Below, piece after piece: positions 52,204 to 61,625 of a stretch of DNA of 64,000 bases (the stretch's first letter is position 1; every line of letters begins with the position of its first letter). The stretch is from Paraburkholderia aromaticivorans (GTDB lineage: Bacteria > Pseudomonadota > Gammaproteobacteria > Burkholderiales > Burkholderiaceae), in assembly GCF_012689525.1 (NCBI RefSeq), contig NZ_CP051515.1:1426001-1490000 (forward strand), in the 5' to 3' direction. The position numbers and the translations under genes are program-made. Under the pieces are notes generated by a model. The model was not told where the DNA came from and made no database searches. It was given only the letters and a program-made list of their open reading frames with translations.

Positions 52204-52283
52204 AAACACAACGCTTTACCTATTAAGCGTCGTCTGACATACTGACTCCACTTTCCAACCACTCCGAAAGAGGACTCAGCAAA

Positions 52284-52847
52284 ATGCCGATCATCAACAG
52301 TCAAGTCAAACCGTTTAAGGCACAGGCTTTTCACAATGGCGATTTCCAGACCGTCACTGAACAGAGCCTGAAGGGCAAATGGTCGGTGTTCGTTTTCTAC
52401 CCGGCTGACTTCACCTTCGTGTGCCCGACCGAACTGGGCGACCTGGCCGATCGTTACGCCGAATTCAAGAAGCTCGGCGTCGAAATCTACAGCGTATCGA
52501 CCGATACGCACTTCACGCACAAGGCATGGCACGACACGTCGGACACGATCCAGAAGATCAAGTACCCGATGATCGCTGACCCGACGCTGGCAATCTCGCG
52601 CAACTTCGACGTGCTGATCGAAGAAGAAGGCCTGGCACTGCGCGGCACGTTCGTGATCAATCCGGAAGGCGAAATCAAGCTGGCCGAAATTCACGACAAC
52701 GGTATTGGCCGTGACGCCGGCGAACTGCTGCGCAAGGTGCAAGCTGCGCAATACATCGCCGCTCACCCGGGTGAAGTGTGCCCCGCCAAGTGGACGCCGG
52801 GCGCTGAAACGCTGACCCCGTCGCTGGACCTGATCGGCAAGATCTAA
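52284..52847 (+). CDS. ahpC: alkyl hydroperoxide reductase subunit AhpC
   Basis: 187 residues, full length for a typical 2-Cys peroxiredoxin. The peroxidatic Cys47 is in [11 protein letters not shown] and the resolving Cys166 in EVCPAKW. It reduces H2O2 and organic peroxides in the cytosol and is recycled by AhpF, encoded 152 bases downstream. An OxyR-type box lies about 80-105 bases upstream. GAAAGAGGA precedes the ATG. Confidence 0.98.
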   Translation: MPIINSQVKPFKAQAFHNGDFQTVTEQSLKGKWSVFVFYPADFTFVCPTELGDLADRYAEFKKLGVEIYSVSTDTHFTHKAWHDTSDTIQKIKYPMIADPTLAISRNFDVLIEEEGLALRGTFVINPEGEIKLAEIHDNGIGRDAGELLRKVQAAQYIAAHPGEVCPAKWTPGAETLTPSLDLIGKI

Positions 52848-52999
52848 GGTCTCACGACCTTGCGCAGTTAGCGCCTCACGGCGCATCACCGTGCGGACCG
52901 CTTCTTACAGTGGTTCGCGCGTCCCCGGGCCGCACACGTTCTATCCGGATGCGTGCGGCGCCGGGAACCCAACACCCATCGTCACGGAATCGAATAGCC

Positions 53000-54592
53000 A
53001 TGCTTGATGCCAATCTCAAGACTCAGTTGAAAACGTACCTCGAAAAGGTTAGCAGGCCTATCGAGATCGTCGCGTCGCTCGACGACAGCGCAAAATCGCA
53101 AGAGCTGCTGGCATTGCTGAACGATATCGCGACGTTGTCGGAGCGCGTCAGCGTGATCGAGCGTCGTGGCGACGCCGAGCGTAAGCCGTCGTTTTCGATC
53201 GGCGAGCCGGGCAAGGACACGGGCATCCGTTTCGCCGGCATTCCGATGGGGCATGAATTCACGTCGCTGGTGCTTGCGCTGTTGCAGGTCGGCGGCCATC
53301 CGGTCAAGCTCGAAGATGCCGTGATCGAACAGATCCGCAATCTCGACGGCGACTATCAATTTGAAACGTATTTTTCGCTGTCATGCCAGAACTGCCCGGA
53401 AGTCGTCCAGGCACTGAACGTGATGGCGCTGATCAACCCGCGCATCCGCCACGTGGCGATCGACGGCGCGCTGTTCCAGAACGAAGTTGAAGCGCGCCAG
53501 ATCATGGCGGTACCGACCATGTTCATGAACGGCGAAGTGTTCGGCCAGGGCCGCAGCGGCGTGAAGGAAATTCTGGCGAAACTCGACACCAACGCCGGTG
53601 CGCGTGCAGCAAAGGAACTGGAAAAGAAGCCGGTGTTCGATACGCTGATCGTCGGCGGCGGCCCTGCGGGTGCGGCTGCGGCGATTTACTCGGCGCGCAA
53701 GGGTATTGCGACGGGCGTGGTAGCGGAACGCTTCGGCGGTCAGGTGCTCGACACGCTGGCCATCGAAAACTTCGTCTCCGTGACGGAAACCGAAGGACCG
53801 AAGTTCGCCACGGCGCTCGAGCAGCACGTGAAGAGCTACGAAGTCGACATCATGGACGTGCAGCGTGCTGAAGCGCTGATCCCGGGCCGCATCAACGAAG
53901 TGCGTCTGGCGAACGGCGCGGTGCTCAAGGCCAGGACCATCATTCTGGCGACGGGCGCGCGCTGGCGCGAAATCAACGTGCCGGGCGAGCGCGAGTACCG
54001 CAATCATGGCGTGGCGTACTGCCCGCATTGCGACGGTCCGTTGTTCAAGGGCAAGCGCGTCGCGGTGATCGGCGGTGGCAATTCCGGCGTCGAGGCGGCG
54101 ATCGATCTGGCGGGCATCGTACGAGAAGTGACGCTGTTCGAGTTCGGTGCCACGCTGCGTGCCGATGAAGTGCTGCAACGCAAGCTGCGCAGCCTCGCGA
54201 ACGTGACGATCGTCACGCAGGCCCAGACCACGGAAATCACCGGCGACGGCAAGAAGGTCAACGGTCTGGTCTACAAGGATCTGCGTTCGGGCGAAGTGAA
54301 GCAGATCGAACTGGAAGGCGTGTTCGTGCAGATCGGTCTCGTGCCCAACACCGAATGGCTCAAGGGTACGGTCGAGTTGTCGAAGCACGGCGAGATCGTC
54401 GTCGATGCACGCGGCGCGACGTCGGTGCCGGGCGTGTTCGCCGCCGGCGATGTGACCACGGTGCCGTTCAAGCAGATCGTGATCGCCGTGGGCGAAGGCG
54501 CGAAGGCATCGCTCTCCGCGTTCGATCATCTGATCCGCAATAGCGAAGAAGTGGAAGTGGTTGGTGAAGCCGAGGTTGCAGTCGCGGTTTGA
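53000..54592 (+). CDS. ahpF: alkyl hydroperoxide reductase subunit AhpF
   Basis: 530 residues. The N-terminal glutaredoxin-like tandem carries SCQNCP (Cys129, Cys132, the same numbering as E. coli), followed by a thioredoxin-reductase-like part with FAD motif [11 protein letters not shown], redox CPHC (Cys341, Cys344) and NADH motif [10 protein letters not shown]. It transfers electrons from NADH to AhpC. The gene follows ahpC and probably shares its transcript. The last residues ([15 protein letters not shown]) are an acidic extension. Confidence 0.97.
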   Translation: MLDANLKTQLKTYLEKVSRPIEIVASLDDSAKSQELLALLNDIATLSERVSVIERRGDAERKPSFSIGEPGKDTGIRFAGIPMGHEFTSLVLALLQVGGHPVKLEDAVIEQIRNLDGDYQFETYFSLSCQNCPEVVQALNVMALINPRIRHVAIDGALFQNEVEARQIMAVPTMFMNGEVFGQGRSGVKEILAKLDTNAGARAAKELEKKPVFDTLIVGGGPAGAAAAIYSARKGIATGVVAERFGGQVLDTLAIENFVSVTETEGPKFATALEQHVKSYEVDIMDVQRAEALIPGRINEVRLANGAVLKARTIILATGARWREINVPGEREYRNHGVAYCPHCDGPLFKGKRVAVIGGGNSGVEAAIDLAGIVREVTLFEFGATLRADEVLQRKLRSLANVTIVTQAQTTEITGDGKKVNGLVYKDLRSGEVKQIELEGVFVQIGLVPNTEWLKGTVELSKHGEIVVDARGATSVPGVFAAGDVTTVPFKQIVIAVGEGAKASLSAFDHLIRNSEEVEVVGEAEVAVAV

Positions 54593-54611
54593 TGCAGTTG
54601 TGTGAGCAGTG

Positions 54612-54640
54612 GACGGCGGCCTTTGGGTCGCCGTTTTTGT
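54612..54640 (+). terminator. terminator after ahpF
   Basis: GACGGCG (54612-54618) pairs with CGCCGT (54629-54634), with an inner GCC/GGG helix, followed by TTTTTGTTT. It ends the ahpCF unit. Confidence 0.75.
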
Positions 54641-54664
54641 TTGGCCTTCGCGCCGCTACAAAAA

Positions 54665-54689
54665 CCAACGGCCACCTGTCGGTGGCCGT
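54665..54689 (-). terminator. terminator for the doxX unit
   Basis: ACGGCCACC (54668-54676) and GGTGGCCGT (54681-54689) form a perfect 9-bp stem with a 4-base loop. On the minus strand the stem is followed by TGGTTTTTGT, fitting termination of doxX transcripts. Confidence 0.75.
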
Positions 54690-54736
54690 CGCATGCGGGA
54701 TTCCCTGTGTGCCTTATCGCACAGTTTCCAGCAACT

Positions 54737-55150
54737 TCAACGCCGATCGATCGAATACTTCCCGGCGCCCGTCACACACAACAGCAACAGTCCGCCGATG
54801 ATGCTGATGTTCTTGTAAAAGTGAATCATATTGTCGTACTGCACCGCGCCGGTCATGTTCCAGTAATGGTGGCCGATAAACGCGGTGCCGAGCGTATAGA
54901 CCGCGAGCAGCAAGGCAAGCGGCCGCGTAAAGAAACCGACCAGCAACGCGATGCCCACGACAAACTCCATCACCACGGCGATCACCGCCGACAACTCGGG
55001 CACCGGCGCGCCGCTCGATGTCATATAAGCCACGGTGCCGGAAAAACCGGTGAGCTTCGACCAGCCGAACGTGACGAACAGCACCATCAACAGAACGCGG
55101 GCGACGAGGATGACCGCGTCTTTCTGATTTTCAAACAGCGTATAGCGCAT
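54737..55150 (-). CDS. DoxX-family membrane protein
   Basis: 137 residues with four membrane segments: ILVARVLLMVLFVTFGWSKL in part, ELSAVIAVVMEFVVGIALLVG in part, LALLLAVYTLGTAFIGHHYW in part and the last near ISIIGGLLLLCVTG. The family is often found with redox or pirin genes and is linked to oxidative stress in other bacteria. It lies 80 bases behind the pirin gene on the same strand. Confidence 0.87.
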   Translation of the reverse strand: MRYTLFENQKDAVILVARVLLMVLFVTFGWSKLTGFSGTVAYMTSSGAPVPELSAVIAVVMEFVVGIALLVGFFTRPLALLLAVYTLGTAFIGHHYWNMTGAVQYDNMIHFYKNISIIGGLLLLCVTGAGKYSIDRR

Positions 55151-55181
55151 GATTTTTTTCTCAACAGGGTAAGAAGAGGGT

Positions 55182-55208
55182 GGCTCGCCGGAATGTCTCC
55201 GGCGAGCC
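55182..55208 (-). other. hairpin between pirin and doxX
   Basis: GGCTCGCCGGA (55182-55192) pairs perfectly with TCCGGCGAGCC (55198-55208) around a 5-base loop. On the minus strand only CCACCCTCTTC follows, a poor U-tract, so partial termination or mRNA 3'-end protection is more likely than a full stop. Confidence 0.5.
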
Positions 55209-55230
55209 CGTACTTAGCTCATTCGGCCGC

Positions 55231-55956
55231 TTAAGCCCACAACTCCGACATCTCGATGTTGCGCAAGTCGAACACCAGGACTTCCGCGTCGTGACCTTGC
55301 GTGAAAGTCAATGCTTCTTCGCCGCGAACACGCGCACCGTCGCCTTCCTTGAACTCGACGCCGTTCACCGTCACGCTGCCGCGCGCCACGTGGACATACG
55401 CATAGCGATTGCTCGCCAGTTCGAGCCGCGCCGTTTCGTCGCCGTCGAACAGGCCGGCATAGACCCGCGCGTCCTGTTGCACCGTCAGCGAATCGTCCGC
55501 ACCGTCCGGCGAGAGCACGAGACGCAACACACCGCGCTTCTGGTCCGCGCCGAAGTGACGCTGCTGATAGCGCGGCGGCGTGCCCTTTTGCCCCGGCGCG
55601 ATCCAGATTTGCAGGAAGTGCACCGCGTCGCTCTTCGACTGGTTGTATTCGCTGTGCGCGACGCCGGTTCCGGCGCTCATCAGCTGGATGTCGCCGGGCA
55701 CGATCACCGAGCCGGTGCCCATCGTGTCCTTGTGTTCCAACGCGCCTTCCAGCACGTACGAGAAGATTTCCATGTCGCGGTGCGGGTGCTTGCCGAAACC
55801 TTGGGCCGGCGCGACACGGTCGTCGTTGATCACGAGCAGGTCGGAAAAGCCGTTCTGCTTCGGATCGTGATAGTTGGCGAAGGAAAACGTATGACGCGAA
55901 CTGAGCCAGCCGTGCTCCGCGCGGCCGCGTTGATTGGCGTGTCTGATTTCAAGCAT
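55231..55956 (-). CDS. pirin-family protein (YhhW type)
   Basis: 241 residues, bicupin. The N-terminal cupin has the metal ligands in GFGKHPHRDMEIFSYVLEG in part, with further His and Glu in VAHSEYN. Relatives such as E. coli YhhW have quercetinase activity. AAGGAG stands 8 bases before the ATG at 55956. A LysR gene is divergent upstream and probably regulates it. Confidence 0.9.
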   Translation of the reverse strand: MLEIRHANQRGRAEHGWLSSRHTFSFANYHDPKQNGFSDLLVINDDRVAPAQGFGKHPHRDMEIFSYVLEGALEHKDTMGTGSVIVPGDIQLMSAGTGVAHSEYNQSKSDAVHFLQIWIAPGQKGTPPRYQQRHFGADQKRGVLRLVLSPDGADDSLTVQQDARVYAGLFDGDETARLELASNRYAYVHVARGSVTVNGVEFKEGDGARVRGEEALTFTQGHDAEVLVFDLRNIEMSELWA

Positions 55957-56037
55957 CTTTTTTCTCCTTGGGTTGTGCGATCCGGCCAGATGTTTGTCCG
56001 CGATCCATGAATGAGAGTGTAGGTCAATCCACATCGG

Positions 56038-56043
56038 TATAAT
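56038..56043 (+). promoter_or_regulatory. -10 box before the LysR gene
   Basis: TATAAT at 56038-56043, about 45 bases before the LysR ATG. No good -35 stands at 17 bases, so activation or an extended element may be needed. Confidence 0.4.
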
Positions 56044-56087
56044 CGCCATGAAATCGGAAACACTGTCACTGTGGAGTGGACAATACG

Positions 56088-56975
56088 ATGCAGCTCGATG
56101 ACATGCGGATCTTCGTCGCCACGGTCGACGCGCATAACTTCACGACGGCCGCCAACCGGCTGTCGCTGTCGAAGCAGTTCGTCAGCCGCCGGGTGATGGC
56201 GCTGGAGGAAACGCTCGGCGTGCAGTTGCTGATCCGCAATACGCGCAAGCTGGCGGTGACCGACCTCGGGCAGGAGTTTTACGAGCGCGCCAAACGCATC
56301 CTCGGCGAAGTGGAAGACGCCGAGCAGGCCATGTCGCTACGGCGCGCCGGGCCGCGCGGCCTGCTGCGCGTGAGCGCGCCGATGTCGTTCGGCATGGCGC
56401 ATCTGTCGCCGCTCGTGGCGATGTTTCTGCGCGAGCACGGCGACGTGCGCTTCGAGATGGAATTGAGCGACCGCACCGTCGACGTGGTCGGCGAGGGCTT
56501 CGACATGGCGATCCGGATCGGCACCTTGCCGGATTCCACGCTGATCGGGCAGAAGCTCGTGGAGATCCGGATGGTGGCCTGCTGCAGTCCCGGTTATGTG
56601 CGGCGCCGTGGCGCGCCCAAGGTGCCCGGCGATCTGGAGCGCCATTCGTGTCTGTTATACGGACACGGCGGCGCGGTGAGCTGGGAGTTCGTCGTCGATG
56701 GCGTGACGAAGGGCGTCGAGGTCCACGGGCCGTTGCGCGCCAACAATGGCGAGCTGGTGCGCGATGCGGCCGTCGCGGGTCTGGGGATTGTTCGGCTTCC
56801 TGATTTTATCGTCGCCGATGCGCTCAAAAGCGGTCAGCTCGTGCCGGTGCTCGACGCATTCCTGCCTACCGCGACGAGCGTCTACGCGGTATATCCGCAG
56901 CACAGGCAAAGCTCCCTCACGATCCGGGCGTTCGTGGAATTCCTGAGGGAGCACTTGAGCAAGCGCCTGGTTTAG
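56088..56975 (+). CDS. LysR-family transcriptional regulator (pirin-linked)
   Basis: 295 residues. [39 protein letters not shown] in part. The effector domain ([23 protein letters not shown] in part; [11 protein letters not shown]) is of the CrgA/DsdC-like group that often controls divergent redox genes such as pirin. The start at ATG 56088 has GGAG 12 bases upstream; an in-frame GTG is at 56076. Its stop overlaps the convergent acdS stop by four bases. Confidence 0.9.
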   Translation: MQLDDMRIFVATVDAHNFTTAANRLSLSKQFVSRRVMALEETLGVQLLIRNTRKLAVTDLGQEFYERAKRILGEVEDAEQAMSLRRAGPRGLLRVSAPMSFGMAHLSPLVAMFLREHGDVRFEMELSDRTVDVVGEGFDMAIRIGTLPDSTLIGQKLVEIRMVACCSPGYVRRRGAPKVPGDLERHSCLLYGHGGAVSWEFVVDGVTKGVEVHGPLRANNGELVRDAAVAGLGIVRLPDFIVADALKSGQLVPVLDAFLPTATSVYAVYPQHRQSSLTIRAFVEFLREHLSKRLV

Positions 56976-57988
56976 CCGTTGCGGAAAATGAAGCTGTAGC
57001 CGTTCAACGCCGGCACGCCGCCGAGGTGCGCGTACAGCACGCGCGAACCTTCGGGGAATTCACCGTTGCGCACCATCTCGATCATGCCGTGCATGGATTT
57101 GCCTTCGTAGACGGGATCGGTCAGCACGCCCTCCAGGCGCGCGCACAGGCGGATCGCTTCCAGCGTGCCGTCATTCGGCAAGCCGTATTCCGGGCCGCCG
57201 AAGCGCTCGTCGAGCACCACGTCCTTGCTGGTGATATCGCGTCCCAAGCCGACTTGTTCCGCGGTTTGCTTCGCGATGCGGATGATCTGCTCGCGCGTCT
57301 GCGCGGGCTTCGCCGACGCGTCGATACCGATGACGCGCTCAGCGCGGCCGTCTTCGGCGAAACCCACCACCATGCCGGCCTGCGTGCTGCCGGTTACGGA
57401 ACACACGACGATGTAGTCGAATTTGAAGCCCAATTCCGCTTCCTGCTGGCGAACCTCCTCCGCGAAGCCGACGAAACCGAGCCCGCCGAGCGGATGGTCG
57501 GAGCAGCCGGCCGGAATCGCATACGGCTTGCCGCCGGCGGCCCGCACGCTTTCCAGCGCGTCTTCCCAGCTTTTGCGAAAGCCGATGTCGAAGCCGTCGG
57601 CGACGAGCCGCACGTCGGCGCCGAGAATGCGCGACATCTGGATGTTGCCGACCCGGTCATAGACCGCATCCGAGTAGTTGACCCAGTTCTCCTGCACCAG
57701 CACGCACTTCATGCCCAGATGCGCCGCCACGGCCGCCACCTGACGCGTCTGATTCGACTGGATCCCGCCGATCGACACGAGCGTGTCGCAACCCTGCGCG
57801 AGCGCTTCGGGGATCAGGTATTCGAGCTTGCGCGTCTTGTTGCCGCCGAACGCAAAGCCGCTGTTGCAGTCTTCGCGCTTCGCATACAGATGCACTTTGC
57901 CGCCGAGGTGGTCGCTCAGGCGCTTGAGCGGCTGGATCGGCGTCGGCCCAAAGGTCAGCGGGTAACGAGGGAATCGTTGCAGGTTCAT
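56972..57988 (-). CDS. acdS: 1-aminocyclopropane-1-carboxylate (ACC) deaminase AcdS
   Basis: 338 residues, exactly the usual length. The PLP lysine is Lys51 in [10 protein letters not shown] and Ser78 lies in GGIQSNQTR. Tyr294 and Glu295 (DPVYEGKS) and Leu322 (YAHLGG) are the residues that separate true ACC deaminases from D-cysteine desulfhydrase-like relatives. It cleaves ACC, the ethylene precursor of plants, to ammonia and 2-oxobutyrate, a plant-growth-promotion trait. It is divergent from the Lrp-type acdR. Confidence 0.97.
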   Translation of the reverse strand: MNLQRFPRYPLTFGPTPIQPLKRLSDHLGGKVHLYAKREDCNSGFAFGGNKTRKLEYLIPEALAQGCDTLVSIGGIQSNQTRQVAAVAAHLGMKCVLVQENWVNYSDAVYDRVGNIQMSRILGADVRLVADGFDIGFRKSWEDALESVRAAGGKPYAIPAGCSDHPLGGLGFVGFAEEVRQQEAELGFKFDYIVVCSVTGSTQAGMVVGFAEDGRAERVIGIDASAKPAQTREQIIRIAKQTAEQVGLGRDITSKDVVLDERFGGPEYGLPNDGTLEAIRLCARLEGVLTDPVYEGKSMHGMIEMVRNGEFPEGSRVLYAHLGGVPALNGYSFIFRNG

Positions 57989-58097
57989 GGCAGCTCCGTG
58001 GTCGGGTAGGTGGGACGCGAACGGCAACCGGTCGCGTTGATCAAATGGTAGGGAAAACAGCTGGAAATGAGCTTGCGAAAAAATTGGCTTCGGCATA

Positions 58098-58112
58098 CTT
58101 TTGCAAAGCTAT
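58098..58112. promoter_or_regulatory. candidate Lrp/AcdR site in the acdS-acdR gap
   Basis: The palindrome TTTGCAAA (58101-58108) sits in an AT-rich patch (ACTTTTGCAAAGCTATAG) of the 163-base divergent gap. AcdR-type Lrp boxes are expected here, but the exact boundaries are a guess. Confidence 0.4.
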
Positions 58113-58151
58113 AGCCGTTATCTGCTTAAGAAAACGACCGCATAGGAACTC

Positions 58152-58682
58152 ATGAACGCAACAAAAATTCGTAGAACTCCGACAGCGGTGGCAGCCTCCG
58201 CCACCGTGCCGGCCGATCCGCTGCAGGCGCTCGACCGCATCGACCGCGCGATCCTGCGGCAGTTGCAAACCGATGCGTCGATTTCGAACGTCGCGCTCGC
58301 GGCGAAGGTCAAGCTGAGTGCGCCGGCGTGTTTGCGGCGGGTGGAGCGGCTCAAGGAGTCCGGGCTGATCCGCGGCGTCGTGGCGTTGATCGACCCGAAG
58401 GCGGCGGGGGCGGGGATGCTGGTGATCATCGGCGTGGTGCTGGATCGGTCCACGCCGGAGTCGTTCGCTGAGTTCGAGAAAGCGGCGCAGCAGGTGGCCG
58501 GCTGCATGGAGTGCCACGTGGTGACCGGCGAATTCGACTATTTCATGACGATCCGCACGCGCGACAGCGACAGCTTCAATCGCCTGCACGCGGAGCAGTT
58601 GCTCTATCTGCCGGGCGTCCGGCAGATCCGCTCGTTCATGGTGCTCAAGGAAATCCTCTCGACCACGAAATTTCCGCTGTAA
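58152..58682 (+). CDS. acdR: Lrp/AsnC-family regulator AcdR
   Basis: 176 residues. A 26-residue polar N-terminus, an HTH (LDRIDRAILRQLQTDASISNVALAAKVKLSAPACLRRV in part), then the RAM ligand domain (GMLVIIGVVLDRSTPESFAEFEKA in part; GEFDYFMTIRTRDSDSFNRL in part). Divergence from acdS is the known acdR-acdS arrangement, in which AcdR activates acdS in response to ACC. Confidence 0.93.
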   Translation: MNATKIRRTPTAVAASATVPADPLQALDRIDRAILRQLQTDASISNVALAAKVKLSAPACLRRVERLKESGLIRGVVALIDPKAAGAGMLVIIGVVLDRSTPESFAEFEKAAQQVAGCMECHVVTGEFDYFMTIRTRDSDSFNRLHAEQLLYLPGVRQIRSFMVLKEILSTTKFPL

Positions 58683-58829
58683 TTGCCATCGCGGCGGCCG
58701 CCGTGGCACAAAAAGACGCGCATGCTGTCATTTATCCCGCTCTCGTGCGACCAAGCATCGGGACCACTCGCGGGCGGCGCGATCAGCGCCGGAACGGGTG
58801 AACGGTACGGACTTTCCGGAGCGATCATC

Positions 58830-59363
58830 ATGGCTTGCAACAGACGGATATTCTTCAGGTTAATCGGCGCGCTGTCGCTGGCCGGCGGCGCCTCGATGTG
58901 GCGCACGGCGCGCGCGGCGCAGCCGGCTCAAGCGGCTCAAGCGACAAACGGCAGCGCGGCAGCCGCCTACGAGGTCACGCACAGCGACGCCGAATGGCGC
59001 AAATTGCTGACCGACGCGCAATACCGCGTGCTGCGCGAGGCGGGCACGGAGCGCCCGTTCACCAGTCCGTTGAACGACGAGCACCACGCGGGCACGTTTG
59101 CATGCGCCGGGTGCAAACTGCCGCTTTTCTCATCGAAGACCAAGTTCGACAGCGGCACCGGCTGGCCGAGTTTCTGGCAACCGCTTGACCATGCGGTCAT
59201 CACGCATACCGACAAGTCGTTCGGCATGACGCGCGACGAAGTGCTATGCCGGCGCTGCGGCGGCCATCTCGGCCACGTGTTCGACGACGGCCCCAAACCG
59301 ACCGGCTTGCGCTATTGCATGAACGGTCTGGCCATGACATTTACGCCCGCATCGGGCGCGTGA
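58830..59363 (+). CDS. msrB: exported peptide-methionine (R)-S-oxide reductase MsrB
   Basis: 177 residues. The N-terminus has a twin-arginine-like signal ([18 protein letters not shown], ending ARAAQ), so it should act in the periplasm. The domain shows Zn cysteines CAGC and CRRC, the substrate segment [19 protein letters not shown] and the catalytic Cys in RYCMNG. It repairs methionine-R-sulfoxide. Exported MsrA follows after 24 bases. Confidence 0.93.
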   Translation: MACNRRIFFRLIGALSLAGGASMWRTARAAQPAQAAQATNGSAAAAYEVTHSDAEWRKLLTDAQYRVLREAGTERPFTSPLNDEHHAGTFACAGCKLPLFSSKTKFDSGTGWPSFWQPLDHAVITHTDKSFGMTRDEVLCRRCGGHLGHVFDDGPKPTGLRYCMNGLAMTFTPASGA

Positions 59364-59387
59364 TCCGAGCGAATCAGGATGGACCTC

Positions 59388-60131
59388 ATGAACTTCTACA
59401 AACGCATTGACGGCAGGCCGGCGCGCTCGCGCGTGGCGGCGATTTCACTCTCGGTCGGATTCGGCGTGCTCGCGCTGCTGCTGGCGCAGCGCATGGCCTT
59501 TTCATCGGAGGCCGCCGTCGTGATCGCGCCACCGGCGCTCGACGAACCGGTGTCCGCCACGACCGCGCATGAAGAAACCGCGGTATTCGCGGGCGGCTGT
59601 TTCTGGGGCGTGCAGGGCGTATTCCAGCATGTGCGCGGCGTCACGAAGGCGGTCTCAGGGTACTCGGGCGGCCAGCGCGACACCGCGCAGTACGAGACGG
59701 TCAGCGGCGGCGAGACGGGGCACGCGGAGTCGGTGCAGGTCACGTTCGATCCGACCAAGGTCACTTACGGCCAGTTGTTGCAGGTGTATTTCTCTGTGAT
59801 TCAGGACCCGACCCAACTGAATCGCCAGGGGCCGGACAGCGGCACGCAATACCGCTCGGCGGTGTTTCCGCTGAACGACACGCAGCGGCGCGTCGCGCAA
59901 GGCTATATCGCGCAACTCGACAAGGCGCGCGCCTTCCCGGCGCCGATCGTCACGAAGACCGAGCCGTTCAAGGGCTTCTATCCGGCCGAGTCGTATCACC
60001 AGAACTACCTGACGCTGCATCCCAATTCGGCGTATATCGCGATTAACGACATGCCGAAGGTCGCCAACCTGAAGCGCCTGTTCCCGAATCTGTATCGCGA
60101 CAAGCCGGTGCTGGTCGAAGCATCGCAGTAG
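59388..60131 (+). CDS. msrA: exported/anchored peptide-methionine (S)-S-oxide reductase MsrA
   Basis: 247 residues. An N-terminal hydrophobic segment (about 18-38: VAAISLSVGFGVLALLLAQ) anchors or exports the enzyme. The catalytic motif is GGCFWG, followed by VSGYSGG, GHAESV and the C-terminal QNYLTLHP. With MsrB it gives repair of both methionine sulfoxide diastereomers outside the cytoplasm. The start may be ATG 59379 or, better spaced from AGGA, ATG 59388. Confidence 0.93.
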   Translation: MNFYKRIDGRPARSRVAAISLSVGFGVLALLLAQRMAFSSEAAVVIAPPALDEPVSATTAHEETAVFAGGCFWGVQGVFQHVRGVTKAVSGYSGGQRDTAQYETVSGGETGHAESVQVTFDPTKVTYGQLLQVYFSVIQDPTQLNRQGPDSGTQYRSAVFPLNDTQRRVAQGYIAQLDKARAFPAPIVTKTEPFKGFYPAESYHQNYLTLHPNSAYIAINDMPKVANLKRLFPNLYRDKPVLVEASQ

Positions 60132-60526
60132 GCCCACGCGCGTGCCCGGCGCCGCGTCGTGCGGTGCCGGCCGTGTCTTGTTCTTCGCATCCCCATACCT
60201 GCGTTTCGTCGTCGTGGTGTCCCGCGTGGCGCATTCGCGTCTTTGTCTTCAGCCAATCCGAGCCCGTTCTCCAGCGACTAGGCCCGCATTTTGCACCTGT
60301 GCGTCCATCGGCAAATCTTTCGTACCGCTCTGTTCAGACAAATGCCCCAATTTGCGGGCTTCTGATTGGATGTGGGTCGAGTGATCTGCCGAGCGGTGCG
60401 TGTCATTCGCCGAAAAAATTACATGCCGTAAGTAGCAACGCGGCGGTCGCCCGGGTGCTTTTTATCCTGTGCGGACCCGGGCGAGAACATAACCCTCTTC
60501 GCGATACGCGAGATCGGAGGCTTCTG
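60132..60526. other. intergenic region before mipA, inverted repeat only
   Basis: 395 bases. No gene is supported. The lower-GC part (about 60275-60375) may hold the mipA promoter. The only clear structure is the inverted repeat at 60448-60483. Confidence 0.4.
60448..60483 (+). other. inverted repeat in the mipA leader
   Basis: CGCCCGGGT (60448-60456) and ACCCGGGCG (60475-60483) are perfect 9-bp arms with an 18-base spacer containing TTTTTATCC. The right arm ends 43 bases before the GTG start. It could be an operator or an RNA element. Confidence 0.45.
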
Positions 60527-61423
60527 GTGTTTAACAGCCGTAGAAAGCGGGGCGGCAAGCTCCGCAATCAACAAACAAGCATCGCGGCAACTTCCCTTGT
60601 CGCCGTGGCCATCGGCGGCGTCGCCGTCCTACCGGACTCGGCCTCGGCCCAAACGCCTTCGCCGCTGGGCGAATGGCAGTACTCGGTCGGCATTCCACTG
60701 CAGAAGATGTGGCAGCCCAATATCCCGGACTGGCAGGTGCGGGTCGGCGCGGCAACGTCGTTCCAGCCGCGCTATGAGGGTTCCGACCGGTATCACCTGA
60801 TGGCCGGACCGAGCATCGACGTGCGCTACAAGGATCTGTTCTTCCTCTCGAGCGGCGAGGGTCTCGGGGTCAACTTCGCGCAAGGCGAGAACTGGCGTGC
60901 GAGTCTTGCCGCCGTCTACGATCTCGGACGCCGCGGCCATGACGACCCGCAAGAGTTGGACGGCCTCGGCAATATCAACCTGGCGCCGGGCGTCAAACTG
61001 TCCGGCGAGTATGTGATCTCGAAGGATTTCCCGCTCGTGCTGCGTGCGGACGTCAGGCGCTATTTCGGCGGCTCGAACGGCTGGATCGGCGATCTCGGCG
61101 CGTATATGCCGATGCCGGGCAGCACCAAGAAGTTCTTCTGGTTTGCCGGTCCGAACGTGACGCTAGCGGACTCCACTTACATGAATAGCTGGTTCGGCGT
61201 GAATCCGACTCAGGCGGCGAATTCGAAGTACTCGCAGTACCACGCGAGCGCGGGCTTCAAGTCGGTGGGCTTCGGCATCAGCGCCGTATGGCTGTTCGAC
61301 AAGCACTGGTTCGCCACCGCGGACGGCGCCTTCGAACAACTGGTGGGCAGTGCGGGCAATAGTCCGGTCACGCACCGCAAAGCCAATGGCGTAGCCGATA
61401 TTTCGATCAACTACCGCTTCTGA
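60527..61423 (+). CDS. MipA/OmpV-family outer-membrane protein
   Basis: 298 residues. It starts at GTG 60527 with ATCGGAGG 7 bases upstream. A basic N-terminus and signal peptide (about 20-42, ending ASAQT) precede a beta-barrel with alternating strands (WQVRVGAATSFQPRYEGSDRY in part; LVLRADVRRYFGG) ending in the outer-membrane-type YRF. MipA is a scaffold for peptidoglycan enzymes in E. coli, while other family members act in adhesion or stress. The neighbours are stress genes. Confidence 0.85.
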   Translation: MFNSRRKRGGKLRNQQTSIAATSLVAVAIGGVAVLPDSASAQTPSPLGEWQYSVGIPLQKMWQPNIPDWQVRVGAATSFQPRYEGSDRYHLMAGPSIDVRYKDLFFLSSGEGLGVNFAQGENWRASLAAVYDLGRRGHDDPQELDGLGNINLAPGVKLSGEYVISKDFPLVLRADVRRYFGGSNGWIGDLGAYMPMPGSTKKFFWFAGPNVTLADSTYMNSWFGVNPTQAANSKYSQYHASAGFKSVGFGISAVWLFDKHWFATADGAFEQLVGSAGNSPVTHRKANGVADISINYRF

Positions 61424-61625
61424 TCGCGCGCTTTGGCGCTTCCATGGATGGACGGCGGCGCGCAATCCGCGGCGCGCCCGCCGCATCGCCCGCTCAGCAT
61501 CGCTCCTGTATCAGCAATCGTGATTAGCGATGAGCCCACGCGGGTACATCGATTGCTGCCTTGTTTCGGTGCGTCAGACCGGATTTCCCCACCGGCACGC
61601 CCCCGAACGCAAGGAGCAGATTCTC

